From DQWO01 sp964478545 (GTDB lineage: Bacteria > Desulfobacterota > Anaeroferrophillalia > Anaeroferrophillales > Anaeroferrophillaceae), in the NCBI GenBank assembly GCA_964478545.1, contig CAYZIS010000013.1, positions 1-64,000 on the forward strand: a DNA stretch of 64,000 nt. The letters are read 5' to 3'. How positions within the stretch are numbered: the stretch's first letter is position 1; every line of letters begins with the position of its first letter. The translations under genes were made by a program, and so were the position numbers. Below the pieces are notes generated by a model. That model saw nothing but the letters and a program-made list of their open reading frames with translations. It made no database searches and was not told the DNA's origin. Shown piece by piece: positions 1-9,018 of the stretch.

Positions 1-114
1 TATTCTTTAATACCAAAACATTTTTAACTGTTGCACTTACGAGTTGAATCTAAGTGTTGTAATTACTTACCCAGAAGTCACAAAACCGATGGCACAGTAA
101 AAGCTCGAGGCTCA

Positions 115-209
115 GGGGGACACCATGAAAACATTGCTGCAAAATAGGAAGACATTATAAAAATAGCGCTGTATCATAATTTACCATTGAAGTAAAAATG
201 GTGTCCCCC
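115..209. repeat. Small element bounded by 12-bp inverted repeats (MITE-like)
   Basis: GGGGGACACCAT at 115-126 is perfectly inverted as ATGGTGTCCCCC at 198-209. The match can be extended outward (CTCA / TGAG) with one gap. The 71-bp interior is AT-rich and has no plausible ORF. The form is that of a short non-autonomous element or remnant, but one copy alone cannot prove mobility. The rest of 1-290 shows no gene. Bases 54-80 resemble 27078-27104 (about 23 of 27 bases), possibly another dispersed repeat. Confidence 0.45.
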
Positions 210-290
210 ATGAGGCGTACTTACAGTACGTTGTAATGGCGAAGGTTGCAGCATAAAGAAGAAGATGGAGTTTTTATGAAGCCATCAAAG

Positions 291-740
291 TTAGAGGGTT
301 TTTATCATCGCAATTTCATCGCAGTTCGGGAACTTGACGCACTGCAAACAATCCCTCCATATTTTGCGCGGCAATAAGTTCTTGTCAATCTTCTGGTAGC
401 CAAGTTTGGTGAAAAATGATTCTTGGTAAGTCAGGGTAAAGGTCTTTTGCAATCCCAGTCTCCTGGCTTCGGCTTCACAAAGGTTAACCAGCTGGCTGCC
501 GATTCCCTTCTTTGTGCGTTCAGGTATGACTGCCAGTGAGCGGATTTCTCCTAAATCTTCCCAGTAGACATGAAGTGCTGATGCTCCGATAATCTCCATC
601 CCTTCTTTATAAACAGCGAAATCTCTTACATTTTCATAAAGATCGCTCAGGGCGCGTGGCAGGAGCAGTTCCTGGTTGGCATAATATTCGAGGATTTTCT
701 GAATTCGGGGGATATCTCTAATGGTAGCGTTATGTAACAT
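291..740 (-). CDS. GNAT-family N-acetyltransferase, ArgA-like (possible N-acetylglutamate synthase)
   Basis: A 149-residue single-domain GNAT protein. The acetyl-CoA-binding signature is visible around residues 73-86 (LAVIPERTKKGIGSQL), followed by the usual helix and a 'FTKLGYQ' strand near residue 112. Short stand-alone ArgA-like acetyltransferases of this size supply N-acetylglutamate in several bacteria, and the C-terminal Cys-containing segment (CLQCVKFPNC) resembles that group. Since argJ and argB are also in the window, a role in arginine synthesis is reasonable but not proven. It lies 76 bp downstream of recN on the same strand, probably as the last gene of the fapA-nadK-recN operon. 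Another GNAT specificity remains possible. Confidence 0.75.
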   Translation of the reverse strand: MLHNATIRDIPRIQKILEYYANQELLLPRALSDLYENVRDFAVYKEGMEIIGASALHVYWEDLGEIRSLAVIPERTKKGIGSQLVNLCEAEARRLGLQKTFTLTYQESFFTKLGYQKIDKNLLPRKIWRDCLQCVKFPNCDEIAMIKTL

Positions 741-816
741 AATTTATAACCTATTGTAATAATTCATAGCCATTTGGTTTTCTCTTTTTATTTGCTTAAT
801 TTCATGGAGGTTGCTG

Positions 817-2517
817 TTAATAGTTGGCGTGTTTTTTTTCTGTCGCCTGCTGGACCAGTTCCCGGGCATGTTCCCGGGTAATTTCACTGATTATTTCGCC
901 GGCTCCCATCCTGGCCAGTTCATCTATTCGGGCTTCAGTCTTTTCATGGTCCAGTTGTTTAACGGTGATGATAGAATGATTGCCGTCCAGTTGTTTTTTG
1001 ATGGTCAGATGATGGTCACACCAGGCGGCAACCTGTGGTAGGTGGGTGATGGCGATGACTTGATGATTACGGGCGATGCTGGCCAGTTTATGCCCCACGG
1101 CTTCGGCGGCAGCGCCACCGATGCCGGTATCGGCTTCATCAAAGATCAGGGTGGGAATAATATCCCTGGCTGCTGTTGCTGTTTTCAGCGCCAGCATAAA
1201 ACGGGATAGCTCACCACCGGAAATGACTTGGTGCAGGGGGGCCGGTGTCTCGCCAGGATTGGTGCTGATCAGGAAGGTAACCTGGTCTTTTCCTTTTGGG
1301 TTATAATCCTGTTCCTTGATGTCTACCAGAAAAAGGGAATGCTGGAGTTTTAAATCACTTAGATGGATTATGACAGCCTGTTCCAGCTTTTTCGCCTGTT
1401 TTTGCCGGGCCAGGGAAAGCTCTGCTGCCAATACCTCCAACTCTCCCTGTTTTTTCATGCACAGATCGTCTAACTGCTGCTGTTTTCTTGCATGATTTTC
1501 CCAATTAGCCAATTGTTGCTGCAATTTATCTTTCAGGGTGAAAAGATCAGCATAGGAGCACCTGAACTTTCTTTTGAGTTGCTCTATTTCAGCAAGCCTG
1601 AGGTTGTTTTCTTCAATTGTCTGTGGATTTATTTCAATGCCGGCCTGGTAGTTGTTCACCATCTCTCGAAGATCTTGTAAGATTTCCAATGCCGGGATTA
1701 ATTGCTGGTCACTAACGCTGAAACTATCATCCAGATGATGAATATTTTCCATCAAATCAGTCAGCTGATAACAGCTATCGATGATTGATTGCTTGCCGGA
1801 GTAGAGGATTTGTTCTGCACGAGTAGTAAGCTCCAGCAGTTTTTCCCGCTGATGGTAGCGCTGTTGTAGTTTCATCAGCTCATCTTCCTCATCGACCGCC
1901 AAACGGGCCTGTTCAAGGGTGGCTAACTGGTGATTCAGGTAATCGATTTCACGGTTTGCCTCTTGCTCTTTCTGCTTCCAGTCCAGCAACTGACGCCGGG
2001 CCGTCACTAAGGTCGCATAAGCTTGCTCATAGTGTTGCCGTAAACTACCTAGATTCCCATATAAATCCAGAAAATCAAGGTGCTTCTGGGGAAGTAGAAG
2101 GGATTGCTGCTGATGCTGACTGGCGATTTCCACCAGTTTCCCCCCGAAGGCGGCCAGGGTATTATTCGTAGCAGGTTGATCATTGATAAATGCCCGATTC
2201 TGCAGCCGGTCATTTTTCAAGCTGATTATCCGCTTCAGGAACAGCTCTTCATCATCGAGGGGGAAGCCATGCTCTATCAGATCGTTCTGTAATTCAGGGA
2301 ACTTGGTCAGGCAGAAGGCAGCACTGAGGCTGATTTTTCTTGTCGGATCAGCAAACATTTCCCGTGTGGGTTTGTCTCCCAGCAAGGTGGTCAAGGCGCT
2401 GATGATAATGGATTTTCCGGCTCCGGTTTCACCGGTTATGACGGTCATCTGCGGTTCAAACTCGACTTCCAGGAAATCAATAAGCTTAAAATTGCTGATG
2501 GTCAGCGATTTAAGCAT
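817..2517 (-). CDS. recN: DNA repair protein RecN
   Basis: An SMC-like ATPase for double-strand-break repair. From the chosen start it has 566 residues, normal for RecN (about 550-570). Walker A GETGAGKS is at residues 29-36, two long coiled-coil arms fill the middle, the ABC-type signature ISGGELSRF is near residue 430, and Walker B with the D-loop (LIFDEADTGIGG) is near 455-466. An upstream in-frame start at 2556 exists, but MLKSLTISNFKL is the conserved RecN N-terminus, so the ATG at 2515-2517 is preferred. This start overlaps the end of nadK by 8 bp, suggesting translational coupling. Confidence 0.96.
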   Translation of the reverse strand: MLKSLTISNFKLIDFLEVEFEPQMTVITGETGAGKSIIISALTTLLGDKPTREMFADPTRKISLSAAFCLTKFPELQNDLIEHGFPLDDEELFLKRIISLKNDRLQNRAFINDQPATNNTLAAFGGKLVEIASQHQQQSLLLPQKHLDFLDLYGNLGSLRQHYEQAYATLVTARRQLLDWKQKEQEANREIDYLNHQLATLEQARLAVDEEDELMKLQQRYHQREKLLELTTRAEQILYSGKQSIIDSCYQLTDLMENIHHLDDSFSVSDQQLIPALEILQDLREMVNNYQAGIEINPQTIEENNLRLAEIEQLKRKFRCSYADLFTLKDKLQQQLANWENHARKQQQLDDLCMKKQGELEVLAAELSLARQKQAKKLEQAVIIHLSDLKLQHSLFLVDIKEQDYNPKGKDQVTFLISTNPGETPAPLHQVISGGELSRFMLALKTATAARDIIPTLIFDEADTGIGGAAAEAVGHKLASIARNHQVIAITHLPQVAAWCDHHLTIKKQLDGNHSIITVKQLDHEKTEARIDELARMGAGEIISEITREHARELVQQATEKKHANY

Positions 2518-3370
2518 AACGTTCACCCCATTTGAGTTTTGTCCGCAGGACCTCAAAATATGTTTTGGTCGGAGAGGTGATCAGTTTGATAGCGTGATCA
2601 GCTTTGGTTACGGATATTCGATCATATTGTTGCAGGGCAAAACCAATCTGACCATCCAGGGTAAGTGACACATCACCGCCTTCCGAAGCCAGAACCGTTT
2701 CAATCCTGGCTTCAGGTGGTATTATTAATGGACGGTTGGTTAACATATGGGGGCAAATGGGGGCAACAATAATGCTGTTCAATGTGGGGTAGACAATCGG
2801 CCCGCCGGCGGAAAGGGAATAACCGGTTGAGCCGGTAGGCGTAGAGATGATCAGCCCATCGGCTTTAAACGTGGTCAGATATCCCTGGTCAATGGTAGTT
2901 TCCAGCTCAATGATTCTGGCCAGGGCGCCTTTGTTGATAACCAGATCATTGAGAACCGAATAGGTGGTTATGATTTCCTGCCGGCGATAGACCCGGGCAG
3001 CCAGCATCATGCGTTTACTGACCTTGAAGCGGTTTTTAAGGATATCAGCCATTACCGTATATAACTCATCCAGGCTGATAGCGGTCAAAAATCCCAGGTT
3101 GCCGAGATTAACCCCCAGTATGGGGACATCATGGCTGTTGACCAAGTTGGCAACACTCAGCAGGGTTCCATCCCCTCCCAACACGACAATTACATCAGCA
3201 AACCGGGGAATCTCCAGCTTTTCCATGGCCTGGCTACCGGGGATGGCATGGGCCAGTTCCTCACTGAAAACGGTCTTGAGTCCCCGCTTATGCAGCCAGG
3301 ATACCAGCTTGATACCGACTTCTAATGCCTTTCTATTATTACGCTTAATGACAATCCCAATGGTCTGCAT
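2510..3370 (-). CDS. nadK: NAD kinase
   Basis: Phosphorylates NAD to NADP in the cytoplasm. The 286 residues match the usual length. The phosphate-binding GGDGTLL motif is near residues 65-72, and the second conserved block TPTGSTGYSLSAGGP is near 173-188. The C-terminal beta-rich domain is present. The ATG at 3370 is good. Its 3' end overlaps the recN start, and fapA lies 51 bp upstream. The nadK-recN pairing is common in bacteria and supports both calls. Confidence 0.96.
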   Translation of the reverse strand: MQTIGIVIKRNNRKALEVGIKLVSWLHKRGLKTVFSEELAHAIPGSQAMEKLEIPRFADVIVVLGGDGTLLSVANLVNSHDVPILGVNLGNLGFLTAISLDELYTVMADILKNRFKVSKRMMLAARVYRRQEIITTYSVLNDLVINKGALARIIELETTIDQGYLTTFKADGLIISTPTGSTGYSLSAGGPIVYPTLNSIIVAPICPHMLTNRPLIIPPEARIETVLASEGGDVSLTLDGQIGFALQQYDRISVTKADHAIKLITSPTKTYFEVLRTKLKWGERYA

Positions 3371-3421
3371 GGGAACTCATTATCATAGGGGAAAAAGGGT
3401 GTAAAGGGGAAAGTGACGGGT

Positions 3422-4813
3422 TTAACGGGTGGTAATCTTCTTGTCTACCGGATCAAGCCAGAAAGCTATCGGGCCGCTTAACGGCTTGTCAACCTGGTAG
3501 GTTTCATGCCCAATTCTGATCAGAACCCCCGGGTATACCTGCTGGTGGACTGTTATTCTGGCTTGGCGGGCGGCTAGTGATTTTTTTTCCAGCTCGGTTT
3601 TTTTGTTTTTCAATAAGGTAATCTGGGTATCAATTTTCTGATATTCTTTGATTAATTCCGCTGCTTTCCCCTGCTGTTCAGCCGGCAGCGGGGATGGATC
3701 TTTTTTCATAATGACCGGCAAACTGACAAAGTCAACAATTTCAATGGAACGTTCAATCATTGGTTCCATGACCCGGTCTATTTTCTGCAGACGTTCATGG
3801 ACGAAAATATCATTTCCCACTTCGACAACCGTACGGCTGCCTCCTTCTGATCCCAGCTCCCCGGTTTCAATTCCCGAAAAAGCTGAGATGGAACATTCAC
3901 CGGTAATCTTGCCGGCACAGCGGATGGCCCCTCCGGCTATGAGGGTGCTGTTTATGACATGCTTTTCGACCACGATGCTGCCTTTGGCTTGGCAACTTTC
4001 CAAGCCGGCAATATATTCCGATTTGATGTTTCCAAGCACAGTAATGGAAGATTTATCGCTGCCGATGATGCCGGTGCCCACTACCAGATCGCCCTTGGCT
4101 TTAACGGTGCCGCCATCTATCAATTTATCAATGAAAACATCACTGTTTGAAATGGCGGCAAAGCCGCTGAGTAGATTGCCGGTGACATGGATGGGACCTT
4201 GGTATTTAATATGGCCGGTATGGAGATCCACATTGCCATCAACCGTAAACATGTTTTCTATGACCAGTTCACTACCCTGTAAATCAGCCTTTCCGTCAGC
4301 CTGGGCCAGGTAGCGTAAATGGCCTTCATCCGTGGTTTCCAACTTGATATTTTTTCCGGCATTGATTTTTTTTAATGGTTTAAAAGCTTCGGCCTCAGTG
4401 ATTGTTCCATCAACTTTGAGGCCGGAAATTCCCTCTTTCCCGGGGATGATTTCCAGCAGCATGGTGCCGGATGTAATAAAATTTACCATTCCCCGGTCCC
4501 GGTAATTAATTTTTCCTGATTCAAGCACCTGTCCGATGGATTTTCTGGTGGAAAACTTAAACAGGTAGTTGGACTGAATGGTTGGTGTGAATGGGGTTCC
4601 GTGGGCCACTATTCCTTTGATTGGCTGACCAGGATTAGCTTTTGCCTGCTGACAGAAAACTTCAATGGCCTGGTCGTCAATGCCGGTAGTGACTTGCTGC
4701 TCCAGAAGGGCAGAGCGGATATCCTCGGCGGTGGGAGGTATTTCGCCGGCAGATTCAAGAATAATTTCAATGGATACTTTTAACCCATCATCGCTTGTCC
4801 GGACGTGAATCAT
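3422..4813 (-). CDS. FapA/DUF342 family protein (paralogue 1)
   Basis: 463 residues with the FapA layout: an N-terminal alpha/beta region (about 1-150, including 'GIVAHGTPFTP' and 'ISGLKVDGTI'), then a repetitive right-handed beta-helix (about 165-325) in which short Gly/Val/Ile strands recur ('VDGNVDLHTG', 'VTGNLLSG', 'AKGDLVVG', 'VLGNIKSEY'), then a coiled coil (about 375-415) and a beta-rich tail. The family is named after flagellar assembly but is widespread and biochemically poorly defined. No flagellar gene occurs here. It is the first gene of the minus-strand operon with nadK and recN. A larger paralogue lies at 15.2-17.1 kb. Confidence 0.85.
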   Translation of the reverse strand: MIHVRTSDDGLKVSIEIILESAGEIPPTAEDIRSALLEQQVTTGIDDQAIEVFCQQAKANPGQPIKGIVAHGTPFTPTIQSNYLFKFSTRKSIGQVLESGKINYRDRGMVNFITSGTMLLEIIPGKEGISGLKVDGTITEAEAFKPLKKINAGKNIKLETTDEGHLRYLAQADGKADLQGSELVIENMFTVDGNVDLHTGHIKYQGPIHVTGNLLSGFAAISNSDVFIDKLIDGGTVKAKGDLVVGTGIIGSDKSSITVLGNIKSEYIAGLESCQAKGSIVVEKHVINSTLIAGGAIRCAGKITGECSISAFSGIETGELGSEGGSRTVVEVGNDIFVHERLQKIDRVMEPMIERSIEIVDFVSLPVIMKKDPSPLPAEQQGKAAELIKEYQKIDTQITLLKNKKTELEKKSLAARQARITVHQQVYPGVLIRIGHETYQVDKPLSGPIAFWLDPVDKKITTR

Positions 4814-4911
4814 ATGATAAAATCCTCAGCAAAAGAATTATATTTCCCTATCGGCAGAATATCCCAGTCTCTTTAAAGGTTTATTTAATGGCTTTTCCTG
4901 AAGATAAAAAA

Positions 4912-4940
4912 TTGACATATTTGACTCGTTTTGCTATAAA
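4912..4940 (+). promoter_or_regulatory. Sigma-70 promoter for the M23 peptidase gene
   Basis: TTGACA at 4912-4917 and TATAAA at 4935-4940 are separated by exactly 17 bases, a near-consensus housekeeping promoter. Transcription would start near 4947, leaving a leader of about 155 bases before the ATG at 5104. The leader contains degenerate GCTGAT-type repeats (5049-5079). Confidence 0.8.
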
Positions 4941-5103
4941 ATACTTCGTAAAATTAACGATGTGTTAACTAGTTTCCATCCAGAAACTGATGTATCTGAG
5001 TGGGCTTTTGGCTGTCAGCTTAACTACTTGTTTTTTTTAAATATTTTACTGAAAGCTGATTGCTGATCGCTGAAAGCGTTCATCAAGAAATGAACATTTC
5101 CGG

Positions 5104-6060
5104 ATGAACACTAACTATAACCTGCTGGTTCCCATGAATAAAACCGAGAAATATACCTTGATCCTGTTGCGGGATGGCAATCATTATCCCCGGCGAGTAG
5201 CTATTTCCAGAAAATGGCTGCGGCGCCTCTTCCTGCTTTCTGTTCCACCTGTTCTGGCTTTGTTTGTCGGGGCGGTGGTGTCGATATTTCTCTATGCCAG
5301 CAATTTAGCCAGTATTAATGGCTATGAAAAATTGGTGCAGCAGGAAGCGGAAATGAAGGCGCAGGTTGGTTTTTTTGCCAGCCGGATTGATGATCTTACT
5401 GACCAATTGACAGAGATTAAAGAGAACAATGAAAAAATTAAGGTTCTGGCTAACTTGAACGTGCATTCGGGAAGCAATGTCCGGCAGGGTCTCGGGGGTT
5501 CTGATCCTGCGGTTGCCGTATTGACGACGGACAGCCTGGATGCAGCCAGAAGCCGGGTCATTGAAAATATGCACCGGGATCTTCAGGCGCTGGAATTGCG
5601 GTTGGTTGATGAACAGCAGCAAAGTAATCTGCTCCAGGATTATCTGGAAGAGCAGAAGGCGGTACTTAACTTCACTCCTTCGATCCGACCAGTTCGAGGT
5701 TGGATCAGTTCCGGGTTTGGTTATCGACGTTCACCTTTTACCGGCAAGCGGGAATTTCACCGTGGGCTTGATATCGTTAATCGTAAAGGGAGTCCAGTAG
5801 TGGTGACTGCCGATGGTCGGGTCAAGTTTGCCGGTCATAATGGCGGTTATGGTAATCTGGTTGTGGTTGATCATGGTATGGGGGTGGAAACTAAGTATGG
5901 TCACTTGTATCGCATAGAGGTCAAGGTTGGCGATAAAGTCATCAGGGGACAGGAAATAGGTGCCCTGGGGAATACCGGGCGCAGCACCGGTCCCCATCTT
6001 CATTATGAGATTGTGGTAAGTAAGCATGCTGTGGATCCACATCAGTATTTTATTGATTGA
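5104..6060 (+). CDS. M23 family metallopeptidase (LytM-domain envelope protein)
   Basis: 318 residues. A short cytoplasmic N-terminus is followed by one transmembrane segment (about 38-60), a periplasmic coiled coil (about 65-120 and 155-200) and a C-terminal LytM/M23 domain (about 205-310). The zinc ligands are visible as HRGLD (His near 219) and HLHYE (near 298-300), so the enzyme looks active, cutting peptidoglycan cross-bridge peptides. The topology resembles the M23 proteins often found beside secA in deltaproteobacteria. It lies 193 bp upstream of secA in the same direction and has its own strong promoter. No clear ribosome site precedes the ATG at 5104; a second ATG 11 codons in (MNKTEKY) is an alternative start. 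Confidence 0.9.
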   Translation: MNTNYNLLVPMNKTEKYTLILLRDGNHYPRRVAISRKWLRRLFLLSVPPVLALFVGAVVSIFLYASNLASINGYEKLVQQEAEMKAQVGFFASRIDDLTDQLTEIKENNEKIKVLANLNVHSGSNVRQGLGGSDPAVAVLTTDSLDAARSRVIENMHRDLQALELRLVDEQQQSNLLQDYLEEQKAVLNFTPSIRPVRGWISSGFGYRRSPFTGKREFHRGLDIVNRKGSPVVVTADGRVKFAGHNGGYGNLVVVDHGMGVETKYGHLYRIEVKVGDKVIRGQEIGALGNTGRSTGPHLHYEIVVSKHAVDPHQYFID

Positions 6061-6253
6061 ATAATCTAAAACTGCAATCTTTATCCTTTTGATATCCTTC
6101 CTGGTTATCCTCAACATTGTCTCCAGATCCAGTTTTTAGACTTTTGCCGGTATCATACCCTGATAAAAGTTCTGAATTTTCACGATAACCTGGCATGTAA
6201 ACAAAAAATATTATTGATTGTATGTATCATTTTCCCTTGAAGAGGAATTTCAT

Positions 6254-8899
6254 ATGTTTGGAATCGTAAAAAAAGTTATTGGCAGCAAGAATGATCGGGA
6301 GTTGAAAAAGTTAAATCCCTTGATTCAACAGGTCAATCAGCTGGAATCGGAGATTCAAAAACTTACCGATGAGCAATTGCGTGCAAAAACCGACATTTTC
6401 CGTCAACAGTTGCATGAGGGTAAATCTCTGGATGATCTTTTGCCGGAGACTTTTGCCGTTGTCCGAGAGGCTTCTATTCGAATCTTAAAAATGCGCCATT
6501 TTGATGTTCAGCTACTTGGTGGCATTGTTTTGCACCAGGGGAAAATAGCTGAAATGAAAACTGGTGAGGGCAAAACCCTGATGGCAACCATGCCTATCTA
6601 TCTCAATGCCCTTGAGGGCAAAGGTGCTCATGTAATAACAGTTAATGATTATCTTGCCCGCCGCGATGCTGATTGGATGGGGACTATTTACCGGTTTTTA
6701 GGACTTTCTGTGGGGGTTATTCTGCATGGAATGGATGATCAGGAGCGTCAGCAAGCCTATGGCTGTGATGTGACCTATGGGACCAATAATGAGTTTGGTT
6801 TTGATTACCTCCGTGACAACATGAAATTTCAGTTGGAAGATTATGCCCAGCGGGAACTGAATTATGCCATTGTCGATGAGGTGGACAGCATTTTGGTTGA
6901 TGAGGCTAGGACTCCTTTAATTATCTCCGGACCGACGGAAGATCGTACGGACAAATATTATCTGATTGATAAAATTATACCACGGCTGGACAAGAAAACA
7001 GATTATGAGGTTGAGGAGAAAACCAAAACAGTTGTACTTAGCGACCAGGGGGTTGCCAGAATTGAGGAACTGCTGAAGATTACTAATCTTTTTGAACCAT
7101 CCCAGATGGAAACCCTGCATCATGTTAATCAGGCCCTCAAGGCACATGTTTTGTTTAAGCGGGATGTGGATTATGTGGTGAAAGACAATCAGGTGATGAT
7201 TGTCGATGAATTTACTGGGCGTCTTATGCCTGGAAGGCGTTACAGCGAAGGTCTTCATCAGGCTTTAGAAGCTAAAGAAGGAGTGAAGATAGAAAGTGAA
7301 AACCAAACCCTGGCTTCAGTAACTTTCCAGAACTTTTTCCGGATGTACAATAAACTTGCTGGGATGACCGGAACCGCAGATACGGAAGCAGTGGAGTTCA
7401 AACAGATTTACAATCTTGATGTCATGGTGATTCCTACTAATATGCCGATGATCAGGATTGATAATCCGGATGTGATTTATAAAACCAAAACGGAGAAATA
7501 TCGGGCGGTGGTTAGGGAGATCATCGAGCGTCACCAAAATGGCCAGCCGATGTTGGTGGGAACCATTTCCATTGACGATTCCGAGAAACTGAGCCAGATG
7601 CTGACGAAGAAAGGTGTTCGCCATGAAGTCCTCAACGCCAAGTTCCATGAGAAGGAAGCAGAAATTGTTGCCCAGGCAGGTCGAAAAGGTGCTTTGACTA
7701 TCGCGACTAATATGGCCGGGCGGGGGACTGATATCGTTCTGGGTGGTAATGCTGAGATGCTGGCAAAGAAAAAAATAAAGGAGGATATGCCAGAAGTGGA
7801 GCGGGAACAGCTACTCAGCGAATTCCGGATCCAGTGTGAGCGTGAACGGGAAGAAGTTCTGGCTGCGGGTGGACTGCATATCCTGGGAACGGAACGTCAT
7901 GAAAGTCGGCGGATTGATAATCAGCTTCGTGGTCGTTCTGGTCGCCAGGGGGACCCTGGTTCTACCCGTTTCTACCTGGCTTTAGATGATGATCTGATGC
8001 GTATTTTTGGTTCCGAGCGAATTTCAAAGGTCATGGATACCCTGGGTATTGAGGAAGATGAGCCGATCGAACATGGGATGATTTCCAAGGCCATTGAAAA
8101 TGCCCAGCGTCGGGTTGAGGGCCACAACTTTGATATTCGGAAACAGCTGCTGGAATACGATGATGTCATGAATAAGCAGCGGGAAACCATTTATGCTTTG
8201 CGACGGGATATTCTCGGCCAGGATAATCTTCATGAACTGGTGCTGGAATATATGGATGAAGTGGCAACCAATTTTATCGAGACATTGGTAGCTGAAAAAG
8301 ATCCTTTGTCAGGATGGGACCATGAAGCGCTGAACGCCGGATTCAGCCAGTATTTTGGTCTTACGATTGATTTTGCTGCTGATCCAATGATCAAGGAGCT
8401 TGCGAATAAAGATTCTTTTATTGAACTTTTTTCCCAGCGCTTGCATCGCTATTATGAACAGCGAGAACAGGAAATTGGCGTTGAGACCATGCGCCAGCTG
8501 GAAAAGATCGTTTTGCTGCATACTTTGGATACATTGTGGAAGGAGCACCTCTATAGCATTGATCAGTTGAAGGAAGGTATTGGCCTGCGAGGTTATGGTC
8601 AGAAGGACCCGTTGCGGGAATACCAGCGTGAAGGTTTTGACATGTTTGTTGATATGCTGGTTCGGGTGAAAGAGGATGCGGTTACCCAGCTTTGTCATAT
8701 CCGGGTGACCCGGGATGAAGAGGTGGCAGAGCTTGATCGCCAGACAAGGAAAAACACGGATATGGTATTGAGCCGTGGTAAAGGAGTTGGTGAGTCGGGC
8801 AAAAAACAGCCGGTAAAAAATAAGGAGAAGAAAGTCGGTCGCAACGATCCCTGTCCCTGTGGCAGTGGAAAAAAATATAAGCGCTGCTGTGGCCGCTGA
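6254..8899 (+). CDS. secA: Preprotein translocase ATPase SecA
   Basis: The motor of the Sec export pathway. It has 881 residues from the ATG at 6254, chosen because MFGIVKKVIG is the conserved N-terminus and AGAGGAA lies just upstream; an in-frame ATG at 6218 is probably not used. Walker A (MKTGEGKTL) is near residues 101-109, the DEAD-type Walker B region (DEVDSILVDEARTPL) near 207-221, and the second motor domain carries TNMAGRGTDI and GRSGRQGDPG. The C-terminus is the zinc-binding SEC-C motif (CPCGSG...CC) that contacts SecB or ribosomes. All parts are intact. Confidence 0.98.
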   Translation: MFGIVKKVIGSKNDRELKKLNPLIQQVNQLESEIQKLTDEQLRAKTDIFRQQLHEGKSLDDLLPETFAVVREASIRILKMRHFDVQLLGGIVLHQGKIAEMKTGEGKTLMATMPIYLNALEGKGAHVITVNDYLARRDADWMGTIYRFLGLSVGVILHGMDDQERQQAYGCDVTYGTNNEFGFDYLRDNMKFQLEDYAQRELNYAIVDEVDSILVDEARTPLIISGPTEDRTDKYYLIDKIIPRLDKKTDYEVEEKTKTVVLSDQGVARIEELLKITNLFEPSQMETLHHVNQALKAHVLFKRDVDYVVKDNQVMIVDEFTGRLMPGRRYSEGLHQALEAKEGVKIESENQTLASVTFQNFFRMYNKLAGMTGTADTEAVEFKQIYNLDVMVIPTNMPMIRIDNPDVIYKTKTEKYRAVVREIIERHQNGQPMLVGTISIDDSEKLSQMLTKKGVRHEVLNAKFHEKEAEIVAQAGRKGALTIATNMAGRGTDIVLGGNAEMLAKKKIKEDMPEVEREQLLSEFRIQCEREREEVLAAGGLHILGTERHESRRIDNQLRGRSGRQGDPGSTRFYLALDDDLMRIFGSERISKVMDTLGIEEDEPIEHGMISKAIENAQRRVEGHNFDIRKQLLEYDDVMNKQRETIYALRRDILGQDNLHELVLEYMDEVATNFIETLVAEKDPLSGWDHEALNAGFSQYFGLTIDFAADPMIKELANKDSFIELFSQRLHRYYEQREQEIGVETMRQLEKIVLLHTLDTLWKEHLYSIDQLKEGIGLRGYGQKDPLREYQREGFDMFVDMLVRVKEDAVTQLCHIRVTRDEEVAELDRQTRKNTDMVLSRGKGVGESGKKQPVKNKEKKVGRNDPCPCGSGKKYKRCCGR

Positions 8900-8915
8900 T
8901 AAAGATATCTGGTAT

Positions 8916-8962
8916 AAGGTGTACGGTTTAAGGTGTACGGTTTAAGGTGTACGGTTTAAGGT
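8916..8962. repeat. 14-bp tandem repeat, three copies plus a partial copy
   Basis: The unit AAGGTGTACGGTTT is repeated perfectly at 8916-8929, 8930-8943 and 8944-8957, followed by AAGGT. It fills most of the short gap between secA and argJ. Tandem copies of this kind can vary in number between strains. No regulatory role can be read from it. Confidence 0.9.
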
Positions 8963-9018
8963 ATGAGCTAAGGTCTTTGCATATAGACATTTCTGAGGAG
9001 AAAAGGGAAAAAACGGTT

